From Haloferax massiliensis (GTDB taxonomy: Archaea > Halobacteriota > Halobacteria > Halobacteriales > Haloferacaceae), in NCBI RefSeq assembly GCF_001368915.1, contig NZ_CSTE01000002.1, positions 595,226 through 659,225 on the forward strand: 64,000 bases of DNA, in the 5' to 3' direction. The notes under the pieces are model-generated. The model worked only from the letters and a program-made list of their open reading frames with translations, searched no databases and was not told the origin of the DNA. A program made the position numbers and the translations under genes. Shown piece by piece: positions 29,925 to 39,116 of the stretch; positions within the stretch are counted from its first letter, which is position 1; the number at the start of each line of letters is the position of its first letter.

Positions 29925-31075
29925 TCGTACTGGTCTCGCAGTTCTTCGTCGACTTCCCAGATGGCAGACCCCTCGCCGCGGAGGAGTTTCACGGCTGCGA
30001 AGAACAGCGAAACCTGCGTGTCGAAGAGCGCATACAGTGGTTGAAGCGACCCCAGTCGGTCACGGGAGCCGAGGAACGTGAACGCCCCGAGCGCAACGGG
30101 AACGGCCAGCCCGAACGGTCCAGCGAGGAGGAGGCCGACAAGCGTCGTCAGCGCGATTCCAGTGGCGAGCAGCCACGGCGAGACGACCATAAACCACCAG
30201 TTGAACGGGAGAACGACGGACCCGTACATGCCGTACCGACCCAGTGCGTCGCGGTGCTGGGCGAGGAGTCGAATCAAGCCCATCGCACGGCGGTCTTTCT
30301 GCGTTCGCCGTTTCGAGAACGCCGAGTGCGACGCCTCCTTGTAGCGGATGTCGGGGTCGAAGACGACGCGCTTGCCGTTCCGACGAATCAACAGTGCCAG
30401 TTCGGTGTCGTCAGCGATGGAGTCCGGGTCGATGGGGACGATTTCGTCGTTTTCGAACGCGGAAAACGGCCCGTGGAAGATGAGCGTCGAGTCGAGGTGT
30501 GATTCGAGCGTTTGGATGGTCGCTTGGATTCCGCGGTAGCCTTCTTCGACGCCGCTGCCACCGAGAACGTCCGCGTTTCGCCCAGTGACCGCGCCGACGT
30601 TGGGGTCGGCGAGGTTGGCGGCGGCGACACGGAGTGCATCGGGTGCGACTTTCGAGTCGCAGTCGGTCTTGACCACCATCTCGTGTTTCGCCGCGGCGTA
30701 TGCGTCGTTGAGCGCGGGCGCGAGGCCGCGTCGCTCGTCTTCTTCGATGAGGGTCAGCGTCGGCGCGTCGCGACGCTCGAACCAGTCACGGATGATGTCT
30801 CGCGTCGAGTCGTCACTCGAATCCACGATGACGACTTCGACTTTCTCCATCGGATAGTCGAGTGCGTAGATGTCGTCGAGTTTGTTTTCGATGATTCGTT
30901 CTTCGTTGTACGTCGGCAGAACGATGCTGACTGTCGGTTCCGCGTCCTGCTTGTCCGCTGGAGACCCCTCCGGACCAACCACGTAGTAGAGCAATCCGTA
31001 GAGCAGATACGGAATCCCCGTCAGCGAAAAAAGGAACATCGTCCCTTTCGCCAGACGGCGAGCGAGAGTGCGCAT
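29921..31075 (-). CDS. Membrane GT2-family glycosyltransferase
   Basis: A 384-residue GT-A enzyme with an N-terminal membrane helix (about 12-34), the donor site VSIVLPTYNEERIIENKLDD, a DCD metal motif (VVKTDCDSKV) and two or three C-terminal helices (about 290-350). This architecture suits dolichol-linked sugar addition at the membrane. I chose the ATG at 31075 because a TATA element lies about 28 bp upstream; the longer frame starting at 31171 would place the promoter inside the gene. First gene of an operon with the following GT4. Confidence 0.85.
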   Translation of the reverse strand: MRTLARRLAKGTMFLFSLTGIPYLLYGLLYYVVGPEGSPADKQDAEPTVSIVLPTYNEERIIENKLDDIYALDYPMEKVEVVIVDSSDDSTRDIIRDWFERRDAPTLTLIEEDERRGLAPALNDAYAAAKHEMVVKTDCDSKVAPDALRVAAANLADPNVGAVTGRNADVLGGSGVEEGYRGIQATIQTLESHLDSTLIFHGPFSAFENDEIVPIDPDSIADDTELALLIRRNGKRVVFDPDIRYKEASHSAFSKRRTQKDRRAMGLIRLLAQHRDALGRYGMYGSVVLPFNWWFMVVSPWLLATGIALTTLVGLLLAGPFGLAVPVALGAFTFLGSRDRLGSLQPLYALFDTQVSLFFAAVKLLRGEGSAIWEVDEELRDQYE

Positions 31076-31096
31076 ACCCCCCGGTTGAACGAGGGC

Positions 31097-31110
31097 GATA
31101 AAAATAACAC
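31097..31110 (-). promoter_or_regulatory. TATA element for the GT2-GT4 operon
   Basis: On the minus strand TTATTTTTATCG is centred about 28 bp before the ATG at 31075, indicating a leaderless transcript and fixing that start. Confidence 0.55.
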
Positions 31111-32117
31111 GGGTCTTCCGCCACTGCTGACCGCTCTTCGAATTACAACTCGGCGTTTCCACGTCTCTCACGAGTTACAAATCAGACTGGAGTACAGCCA
31201 TATATTCTCCCGGAAGGACACCTTCGTTTTGTTGTACTGTTTACTCTGAATTACTGAGAACACGGATTGTGTGAGCACCACCGAATTGAACCTACGATTC
31301 GGGTGGAACAAACTAGTGATGCAGGCCATCAGCATCGGGAATATAGGGAGTAGACGATTGTTGAGTCGGTGAGCATTGAGTCGGCGAAGTGAGTGTGGGG
31401 CACCGACGATATGTGAGATCAGTCTATTCGACGAAAACAAAAAACAGGCAATACACCCACTGTAGGCTGATGTGTACTGGCGATTCGGGAGAAAAGACAA
31501 ACGTTGCGACTCAAAAAACAGCGAGCGCGTCGACGAGTATGTGGCTAGTGGAAACGCAAAAACACAGTCGAGACGACGCTACGACACGGAATCACGCGAA
31601 TCTGTTCGTAGTGTGGTGAGGGTGGTCACCAAGATATCCGTGCCAATTCTACACCTCCATCGCGTCATCTTCCCTACATCCTTGCGGAAAACAGACAGGC
31701 GTGTACACCCCTGATATCGGAGGGTGTACCGGGGTGAGTCGGAGACAGTTAAAAACAACATACGTGTGGAGACCCAGGAAGAAATGTGCGGGTGTATGAG
31801 TACCAAACAGTTGCATCCCTCACACGAGATATCGAAAGTAACTATGGGTCCGTCCTGCCCTCGTGAACAGTAGTCACCAAGCACCCTCTTTTTCGGACCC
31901 AGTGGACGGGGTGGCACGAATAGGCACAGTTTGGAGATGAAACAGGAGTTCTCATGGTCGTGAGAATACTACGTATTGCGGCGTCATCTCACACAACGTC
32001 AACTGCCACAGACGTAGCGTGCTCGACAGAGAATGACTCATCAGGTTCGCGACTAAGTCGTGCTCGTGATAGTAAAGAGAAAACCCTTTTGAGAAGTCCT
32101 CAACCACCACTGTAACA
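31111..32117. other. Non-coding right border of the glycosylation locus
   Basis: About 1 kb without a credible gene. Small plus-strand frames at 31389-31619 and 31472-31714 and a minus-strand frame at 31579-31917 are not recognisable. It contains the right copy of the direct repeat and further GGGTGTA motifs, then the aglJ promoter region (AAAACCCTTTTGAG near 32080-32095). Confidence 0.6.
31441..31780 (+). repeat. Diverged direct repeat, right copy
   Basis: Collinear with 14410-14745. Blocks ATACACCC (31451), TGTGTACTGG (31471), ACAGCG (31518), TACACCT (31650), CTTGCGG (31681), GTGTACACCCCTGA (31701) and AGGGTGTA (31721) keep the same spacing to within one or two bases. The two copies enclose about 17 kb that covers the glycosylation genes except aglJ. 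Confidence 0.7.
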
Positions 32118-33029
32118 ATGCCCACCCCCGACGCCGTCTGTATCCTCATCCCCACCTATAACGAGGCGGAAACAATCGCTGATGTCGTCTCAGACTACCG
32201 GGACGAGGGATTCACAAACGTCCTCGTCATCGACGGTGAGTCCACAGATGGGACACGGGAACTCGCCGAAGACGCCGGTGCTCATGTCGTCGTCCAGTCG
32301 GGGTCGGGGAAAGGCCAAGCAGTCAGAGAAGCCGTCGAAGACCACGTCACAGCCGAGTACGTCCTGATGCTCGACGGCGACGGGACCTACGAAGCGACGG
32401 ACGCCACCAAGATGCTCGACCCGCTCACCGAGGGGTACGACCACGTCATCGGCGACCGGTTTGCCGACATGCGGTCGGGCGCGATGACGCGGCTCAACAG
32501 GGTTGGAAACCGCATCATCAACCGGGCGTTCGCGTTCATTCACGGACAGGACTTCCGCGATATCCTCAGCGGCTACCGGGCGTTCACTCGCGAGTCGTTT
32601 CTCGACATGACGCTCACTTCCGACGGCTTCGGCATCGAGACGGAGATGGCCGTCGAGTGCGCGAAGCGAGATATCAAGACGACGGTGGTCCCCACGACCT
32701 ACTACCCGCGGCCGGACGGCTCGGACACGAACCTCGACCCGATCCGGGACGGCGGGATCATCTTTCTCGAACTGTACCGCCGCGCCAAGACCAACAACCC
32801 GCTTTTCTACTTCGGAAGCGTCGGGTTCGCGTCGACTGCGACCGGGGTCGGTCTCGCCCTCTACGTCGCCTACGAGTGGGTCGTTCGCTCGGTCTCCCAC
32901 GAGGTCATCGCCGTCGTGTCCATGGCGGGAATCCTCTTCGGGGTGCAGCTGCTGATGTTCGGCGTGCTGTCGGACCTCATCCTGTCGTTGCATCGCGAGC
33001 AGATGAAGCGCATCGAAGAACTGGAGTGA
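32118..33029 (+). CDS. aglJ: Dolichyl-phosphate hexose transferase AglJ
   Basis: A 303-residue GT2 enzyme that adds the first sugar of the Haloferax S-layer N-glycan to dolichyl phosphate. N-terminal ILIPTYNEAETIADVVSDYR, the DGDGTY metal site (about residue 89), the ILSGYRAFTR acceptor motif typical of dolichyl-phosphate sugar synthases, and two C-terminal membrane helices (about 232-285). It marks the conserved right end of agl clusters. GC-rich, with codon use like the rest of the chromosome. Confidence 0.92.
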   Translation: MPTPDAVCILIPTYNEAETIADVVSDYRDEGFTNVLVIDGESTDGTRELAEDAGAHVVVQSGSGKGQAVREAVEDHVTAEYVLMLDGDGTYEATDATKMLDPLTEGYDHVIGDRFADMRSGAMTRLNRVGNRIINRAFAFIHGQDFRDILSGYRAFTRESFLDMTLTSDGFGIETEMAVECAKRDIKTTVVPTTYYPRPDGSDTNLDPIRDGGIIFLELYRRAKTNNPLFYFGSVGFASTATGVGLALYVAYEWVVRSVSHEVIAVVSMAGILFGVQLLMFGVLSDLILSLHREQMKRIEELE

Positions 33030-33080
33030 GCGTCAGCCCGCGCCGGCTGTCGGGACCGGGTGAACCGACCGAGACCGCCT

Positions 33081-33407
33081 TCAGAACGGGACGAGCGAAC
33101 GAAGCCGACCCATCAGGCTCTTTGACGCGTTGGCGCGAAACTCCTCGAACACCGGGTGGAGCGTCTCCAAGAGGTCGCGGCGAGAGTCGAATCGGTCTTT
33201 CGGCGCGGCGGCGAGGGCGTCGCTTATCGCGACCGTATTGCCCGCGGCGTCAATCGGGACGGCGACGTCGTCGAGTGCTCGCACGATCTCGCTTGCGTCT
33301 GCCGGGTAGTCGATGTCTGCGGTGTCGACATCATCGGCGAGCGCGGCGATACCGAATTCGATTGAGTTCGGCTCCGACGTATCGTTCTGCGGCGGTCTCG
33401 CGGCCAT
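33081..33407 (-). CDS. Small conserved haloarchaeal protein (DUF5789-like)
   Basis: An acidic 108-residue protein. The middle part (EFGIAALADDVDTADIDYPA) and the C-terminal RFDSRRDLLETLHPVFEEFR match a widespread haloarchaeal family that I believe is DUF5789. Function unknown. It is convergent with aglJ, about 50 bp away. No membrane segment or metal motif is visible. Confidence 0.7.
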   Translation of the reverse strand: MAARPPQNDTSEPNSIEFGIAALADDVDTADIDYPADASEIVRALDDVAVPIDAAGNTVAISDALAAAPKDRFDSRRDLLETLHPVFEEFRANASKSLMGRLRSLVPF

Positions 33408-33541
33408 CGAACGTGTATACGATGTCCCGAATGGAAAAACCCCCGACCTTCGGGGACATCGCCGGTGAGCGCCGGGAAACCGGACGGACGGTCGCAGTCG
33501 CCACCGTTGGGGTTAACCCCGCCCGGTGCCACGGTCGAGCC

Positions 33542-33754
33542 ATGACCGAGTACACGACGGTCTCGATCCCGAAGGAGTTGGCCGCTCGCGTCGACGACAC
33601 CATCGAGGGAACCACCTTTTCGAGCACGAGCGACCTCGTTCGGTTCCTCCTGCGCAGCATCGTCATCCAACACGAGCGCTCCGGTGGGGACCTCTCCGAG
33701 TCGGAGTTCCAAGAGATAGCGGAACAGCTGACCGACCTCGGCTACCTGCGGTAG
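33542..33754 (+). CDS. Ribbon-helix-helix (CopG/Arc-type) regulator
   Basis: A 70-residue protein with the RHH pattern: an N-terminal strand (YTTVSIPKELAARVDDTIEG) followed by STSDLVRFLLRSIV. Such proteins bind DNA as dimers through the strand pair. The C-terminal extension EFQEIAEQLTDLGYLR is typical of short haloarchaeal RHH proteins. Its target is unknown. The ATG at 33542 is chosen; frame extensions upstream are antisense to the neighbouring gene. Confidence 0.8.
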   Translation: MTEYTTVSIPKELAARVDDTIEGTTFSSTSDLVRFLLRSIVIQHERSGGDLSESEFQEIAEQLTDLGYLR

Positions 33755-33773
33755 TCAGCCGGGCACGGTCGGG

Positions 33774-34292
33774 TCAGTCGAGTTCTTCCTGCGGCGGTTC
33801 GGCGTCGAGCACGACGAGTTCCAACTTCCGTCCGGCGCGGTCGAAGGCGGCGAGCGTCCGCCGCTCCCACGGGGGGACGGCGAGGAGCACCACGGCCGCG
33901 AGGTCGTCGCGCTCCGTGAGCTCGAACGGACCCTGCGGATGGGTGAGAAAGCGGGCGCGGCCGCGCCCGGCGGGCGTTCCGAGGTCCATGCCGAAGACGG
34001 CGCTCACGGACTGGCCGGCTTCGGACATGTAGAAGTGGGTGAGAACCGGCGTCTCCGGGTCGAGCCCGAGGTCCTCGTCGAACTCGCCGGCGGGCGTGGG
34101 CGCGAGAACGACGTTCGCGGGCTTCGGCTCGGCCTCTTCGCCCATTTCGAGGAGGACGTCCACGAGTCCTCGCGTGACGTGAACTCGCCGTCGTTCCGAC
34201 TCCTCGCCCGCGTTGTCAGCGGTGGGGTCGGCGGTCGGTTCTATGTTGGAGGGCTGTTCGTCGCCGTCGCTTGGGGGAGTGTCGTCGGGCAT
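33774..34292 (-). CDS. Conserved haloarchaeal protein of unknown function
   Basis: A 172-residue protein. The first 35 residues are low-complexity and acidic; the rest looks globular (VHVTRGLVDVLLEMGEEAEP, then VLTHFYMSEAGQSVSAVFG). I do not recognise the family. Its start overlaps the stop of the upstream MBL-like gene by one base, so the two are probably co-expressed. Confidence 0.7.
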   Translation of the reverse strand: MPDDTPPSDGDEQPSNIEPTADPTADNAGEESERRRVHVTRGLVDVLLEMGEEAEPKPANVVLAPTPAGEFDEDLGLDPETPVLTHFYMSEAGQSVSAVFGMDLGTPAGRGRARFLTHPQGPFELTERDDLAAVVLLAVPPWERRTLAAFDRAGRKLELVVLDAEPPQEELD

Positions 34293-35005
34293 CAGTTTGA
34301 GAGCATCGAGGTGAACGCCCGGGCGTAGGCGCTCGGGAGGTTTCGTCGGGCGTTTCCGAGTGCGGTTCGAAGCTCGTCACCCGCGTTCACGGGCACGCCA
34401 GCGCCGTGACCGACGAGCAGCCGCTCGGGGTCGTAGCGCGAGAGCACGCGGCGCGGCGGGAACGGCCGGAGCATCGGGTGGACGCCGAGGTGCTCGCCGC
34501 GGGCGCAGAAGTAGCCCACCGTGCCGACCGACTCGGGGACGACGAGCAGGTCGTAGTCGTCGTGGTAGAAGCCGACTTCTTGCCACGGCGGGAGAGAGCG
34601 GTCGACGAGGCGGAACGCCTCGAAGCCCGAGTCGGCGAGATCGGCCCCGAAGCGCTCGACGGTCGCGTCGAGTTCGTCGGCGACACCGGTCATCCACGAG
34701 GCGACGTAGACGGGGGCCTCGTGGCGGTTGGCGATGGCCGCCGAGTCGCGCTTGTGCCGGTCGAGGCCGACGACGACGCCGGCCACGTCGCCGAACTCGT
34801 CGAACAGGTCGTCGACGCCGGGGGCATCGACGGGGTCGAACACCCACACGTCGCCGTCGACGGCGACGGCGTGGCTGGCGCGCTGCATGGTCTCGTCGGG
34901 GTGTGCGAGCCAGCCGACGCCGTGGTCCCATCGGTCGATCTCGCGGAGGTCGGACGTGCCGCGACCTTTCATCGGCATGTCAGTATCGTGGGGCTCGCGG
35001 CGCAT
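34292..35005 (-). CDS. Degenerate metallo-beta-lactamase-like protein
   Basis: A 237-residue protein. The N-terminal SHAVAVDGDVWVFDPVDAPG, middle VAGVVVGLDRHKRDSAAIA and C-terminal LLVGHGAGV follow the MBL-fold layout. The HxHxDH zinc motif is absent: where it is expected the sequence reads LDRHKRDS. It may therefore be non-catalytic or use a different site. An ATG at 34978 (MPMKGRGTSD) is an alternative start. It precedes a conserved gene of unknown function on the same strand. Confidence 0.65.
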   Translation of the reverse strand: MRREPHDTDMPMKGRGTSDLREIDRWDHGVGWLAHPDETMQRASHAVAVDGDVWVFDPVDAPGVDDLFDEFGDVAGVVVGLDRHKRDSAAIANRHEAPVYVASWMTGVADELDATVERFGADLADSGFEAFRLVDRSLPPWQEVGFYHDDYDLLVVPESVGTVGYFCARGEHLGVHPMLRPFPPRRVLSRYDPERLLVGHGAGVPVNAGDELRTALGNARRNLPSAYARAFTSMLSN

Positions 35006-35097
35006 AAGGACTCTCCCCGCGGCCGATGCACCCGGTTGTCGTGCTGCTCGTCACCGGCCGCCGGTCGGCCGCGACGACCGCAAAACGGGCCGCCCAG

Positions 35098-35385
35098 TCA
35101 GAGGCTGTCCGTGTTGATGTCCACGCCGGGCGGGGAGACCACGAGGAACTTCCGGAAGTGCATCAACTGGCCGTCCATGTCCTTGATGTCGCGTGCGAAG
35201 CCCGACGCGAGTTTGTTGAGGTCGCCCTCGATGGCGAGAAAGAGGACGTTTCCGCGGGCGACGGACTGGACCCACTCCTCCGGCGGGGTCGACCCGTCGA
35301 GGACGCCGAGGACCACGTCGCCCTCGGCGTCGTCCTCGTCGAGGTGTTCTTCGGCCGTCTGCAAGTTGAGATTGAAATCGCCCAT
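35098..35385 (-). CDS. Small conserved haloarchaeal protein (DUF5779-like)
   Basis: A 95-residue acidic protein starting MGDFNLNLQTAEEHLDE, with GDVVLGVLDGSTPPEEWVQ and a C-terminal LMHFRKFLVVSPPGVDI. I believe this is the DUF5779 family, restricted to haloarchaea and without known function. The ATG at 35385 is preferred over the frame's upstream extension, which lacks family resemblance. Confidence 0.75.
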   Translation of the reverse strand: MGDFNLNLQTAEEHLDEDDAEGDVVLGVLDGSTPPEEWVQSVARGNVLFLAIEGDLNKLASGFARDIKDMDGQLMHFRKFLVVSPPGVDINTDSL

Positions 35386-35751
35386 ACCCGCCCGGTTGTC
35401 GAGCGACGAGAAAAGGGTTCGGTCGGGGCGTGAGTCCGCCGCCGAGCACGCAAAGAGACCATTGTTATCACGTTGCACACGACAGTCGCGTTTCGATCCA
35501 CGTTTGTCCAGTCGTCGGTGCGCGCACCGGGTACTAAATTTTGTTTCTAAATTCTATTTAGTTGTATTATCGTTCCGGAGCCATCGAACAGCGAGCGCAC
35601 ATATCAAGTCAATATATGCCATGATATGATATAAGGCCGTTTAGGTACTGCGATTACCCCCGAGAGTGGTTGTCACGCAACACTCTCTGAACGTTCGTGA
35701 TACTGTCGGGGAAAAACATTTAAATAGGAGTTCGGGCACGTGACTGACACG
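35386..35751. other. Intergenic region with leuA promoter
   Basis: AT-rich centre (35535-35640) with overlapping TATA-like sequences such as GATATGATATAAGG. A stem GAGAGTGGTTG (35662-35672) / CAACACTCTC (35678-35687), one bulge and a 5-nt loop, precedes the leuA TATA box. No gene. Confidence 0.5.
35718..35729 (+). promoter_or_regulatory. leuA TATA box
   Basis: CATTTAAATAGG is centred about 28 bp before the ATG at 35752, the spacing for a leaderless transcript. This supports that ATG as the original leuA start although the main frame is shifted relative to it. Confidence 0.65.
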
Positions 35752-36988
<1,237 letters not shown>

Positions 36989-37070
36989 TGGCGCCGGGCT
37001 GTGGCCCTACGGGGCGACCGCCCTGCACGCGTTCGACCTCCCGACCGGCGTGCAATCGTTGCCCGCCGCG

Positions 37071-37085
37071 AAAGCATTATTATCG
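37071..37085 (+). promoter_or_regulatory. Promoter of the ilv leader
   Basis: GCATTATTATCG, preceded by a CGAAA BRE-like element, is centred about 30 bp before the ATG at 37109. A transcript would start at or near that ATG. Confidence 0.55.
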
Positions 37086-37108
37086 ACGGGACGGACGTGT
37101 TGCATACG

Positions 37109-37210
37109 ATGACCTCGCACGACGCACACGCGGTTCGCTCGACCCCGGACGCCGGGGCCAGCGACGCCGCCGTCGGCGCGATTCGGTCGCTCATTATTGT
37201 AGGGGCATAG
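37109..37210 (+). CDS. Candidate 33-residue leader peptide for the ilv operon
   Basis: A short frame directly after the promoter. It ends Ser-Leu-Ile-Ile-Val-Gly-Ala-stop (tcg ctc att att gta ggg gca tag). The four consecutive codons for Leu, Ile, Ile and Val are those of the end products of the downstream operon. The last codons form the 5' arm of a perfect hairpin. The layout is that of a ribosome-mediated attenuation leader; no such mechanism is well established in archaea, so this is inference. A plain small protein of unknown function is the alternative. Confidence 0.6.
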   Translation: MTSHDAHAVRSTPDAGASDAAVGAIRSLIIVGA

Positions 37211-37218
37211 CCCCCTAC
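37199..37218 (+). promoter_or_regulatory. Hairpin at the end of the ilv leader peptide
   Basis: GTAGGGG (37199-37205) and CCCCTAC (37212-37218) form a perfect 7-bp stem with a 6-nt loop. The stem begins at the Val codon of the leader frame and includes its stop codon in the loop, so a ribosome stalled on the Leu-Ile-Ile-Val run would sit against it. Confidence 0.6.
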
Positions 37219-37278
37219 CACACCATCTCTCCGTCCCGCGTATCCGCACCGTTTTCAGACACGTCCGCAGTCCCCACA

Positions 37279-37356
37279 ATGGCGCACCAGCACCACACGC
37301 AGTCACCAGACAACTCGTATCGACGACCGACCACACACCACGGAGCCCACACATGA
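37279..37356 (+). CDS. Short His-rich upstream frame overlapping the ilvB start
   Basis: Twenty-five codons, starting MAHQHHTQSPDNSYRR and ending in TGA that overlaps the ilvB ATG (ATGA). The overlap is the coupling arrangement used between real genes elsewhere in this operon. It could be a coupled leader or a chance frame; it is too short to judge from composition. Confidence 0.35.
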   Translation: MAHQHHTQSPDNSYRRPTTHHGAHT

Positions 37357-39116
37357 GCGAACGAACCGCAGCCACGACCGACCCCGACGCGACCGACGCC
37401 GCCGACGACTCGACCGAGACGCCGACCGAGGTTACCACGGGTTCGACGTCAGTCGTCCGCGCCCTCGAAAACGCCGGCGTCGAAACCGCCTTCGGCGTGC
37501 AGGGCGGGGCGATAATGCCCATCTACGACGCGCTGTACCACTCGGACATCCGTCACGTGACGATGGCCCACGAGCAGGGCGCGGCGCACGCCGCTGACGC
37601 GTACGGCGTCGTTCGCGGCGACCCCGGCGTCTGTCTCGCCACGTCCGGTCCGGGCGCGACGAACCTCGTGACCGGCATCGCCGACGCGAACATGGACTCC
37701 GACGCGGTGCTCGCGCTCACGGGGCAGGTCCCGTCCGACATGGTCGGTTCCGACGCGTTCCAGGAGACCGACACCACGGGCGTCACCGCGCCCATCACGA
37801 AGCACAACTACTTCGCCTCGTCGCCCGACACCGTCGGCGACACCGTCGGCGAAGCGTTCGCGCTCGCCGCCGAGGGCCGCCCCGGTCCGACGCTCGTCGA
37901 CCTCCCGAAGGACGTCTCGCTCAACGAGACCGACAGCGAGCCGGGGGCGGCACAGCCGCCCGAGACGTGCCGCGCCCGAACCGACCCCGCCGACTCGCAG
38001 GTCGAGGCGGCCGCGCGCGCAATCGAGCGCGCCGAGAAACCGCTCTTGCTGTTCGGCGGCGGCGTGGTCAAGGGCGACGCGACCGAGGTCGCCCGGCAGT
38101 TCGCGACCGAGCACCGGATTCCGGTGGTCACGACGATGCCAGGAATCGGCGCGATGCCGGAGGACCACGAACTCTGCCTGTCGTGGGCGGGGATGCACGG
38201 CACCGGCTACGCCAACATGGCCATCACGCACACCGACTGTCTCATCGCGGTCGGCACGCGGTTCGACGACCGCCTGACCGGCGGTATCGACACGTTCGCC
38301 CCCGAGGCGGAGGTCGTCCACATCGACATCGACCCGGCGGAAATCTCGAAGAACGTCCACGCGGACTACCCGGTCGTCGGCGACGCCGGCCGCGCCATCG
38401 AGCGCGTCGACGCCGAACTGGACGAGGGTCCCGACGCGCGCGAGTGGGTCGAACAGTGTCTGGCGTGGAAAGACGAGTACCCGATGGACTACGCGGCCCC
38501 GGACAACGAGCCGCTGAAGCCGCAGTTCGTCGTCGAGGCGCTGGACGAGGCCACCCCCGACGAGACCATCGTCACGAGCGGCGTCGGCCAACACCAGATG
38601 TGGGCCGCCCAGTACTGGACGTTCACCGAGCCGCGGCGGTGGGTGTCCTCTCACGGGCTCGGCACGATGGGCTACGGCCTGCCCGCCGCAATCGGCGCGC
38701 GGGTCGCGGCCGACGACGACGAGACGGTCGTCTGCGTCGACGGCGACGCCTCGTTCCTGATGACGATTCAGGAGCTTTCGGTCGCCGTCCGCGAGAACCT
38801 CGACATCACCGTCGCCATCCTGAACAACGAGTACATCGGGATGGTCCGCCAGTGGCAGGACGCCTTCTTCGAGGGCCGACGCATGGCCGCCGGCTACGAC
38901 TGGTGTCCCCAGTTCGACAAGCTCGCCGAGGCGTTCGGCGCGCGCGGCTGGACCGTCGACTCCTACGAGGAGGTTCCCGACGCTATCGAGGAAGCGCTCG
39001 CGTACGACGGCCCCTCGGTCATCGACTTCCACGTCGACCCGGCGGAGAACGTCTACCCGATGGTCTCCTCGGGCGGCGCGAACGGCAAATTCGCACTCTC
39101 GGAGGACCAGTTATGA
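37353..39116 (+). CDS. ilvB: Acetolactate synthase large subunit
   Basis: TPP-dependent enzyme of 587 residues forming 2-acetolactate or 2-aceto-2-hydroxybutyrate, the first common step of valine, leucine and isoleucine synthesis. FGVQGGAIMPIYDAL with the catalytic Glu in AHEQGAAHAAD, the central FAD/NAD-like domain and the C-terminal TPP motif (VDGDASFLMTIQE ... NNEYIGMVRQWQ) are all present. The first 35 residues are a low-complexity acidic extension. Coupled to ilvN by a 4-bp overlap. Confidence 0.96.
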   Translation: MSERTAATTDPDATDAADDSTETPTEVTTGSTSVVRALENAGVETAFGVQGGAIMPIYDALYHSDIRHVTMAHEQGAAHAADAYGVVRGDPGVCLATSGPGATNLVTGIADANMDSDAVLALTGQVPSDMVGSDAFQETDTTGVTAPITKHNYFASSPDTVGDTVGEAFALAAEGRPGPTLVDLPKDVSLNETDSEPGAAQPPETCRARTDPADSQVEAAARAIERAEKPLLLFGGGVVKGDATEVARQFATEHRIPVVTTMPGIGAMPEDHELCLSWAGMHGTGYANMAITHTDCLIAVGTRFDDRLTGGIDTFAPEAEVVHIDIDPAEISKNVHADYPVVGDAGRAIERVDAELDEGPDAREWVEQCLAWKDEYPMDYAAPDNEPLKPQFVVEALDEATPDETIVTSGVGQHQMWAAQYWTFTEPRRWVSSHGLGTMGYGLPAAIGARVAADDDETVVCVDGDASFLMTIQELSVAVRENLDITVAILNNEYIGMVRQWQDAFFEGRRMAAGYDWCPQFDKLAEAFGARGWTVDSYEEVPDAIEEALAYDGPSVIDFHVDPAENVYPMVSSGGANGKFALSEDQL

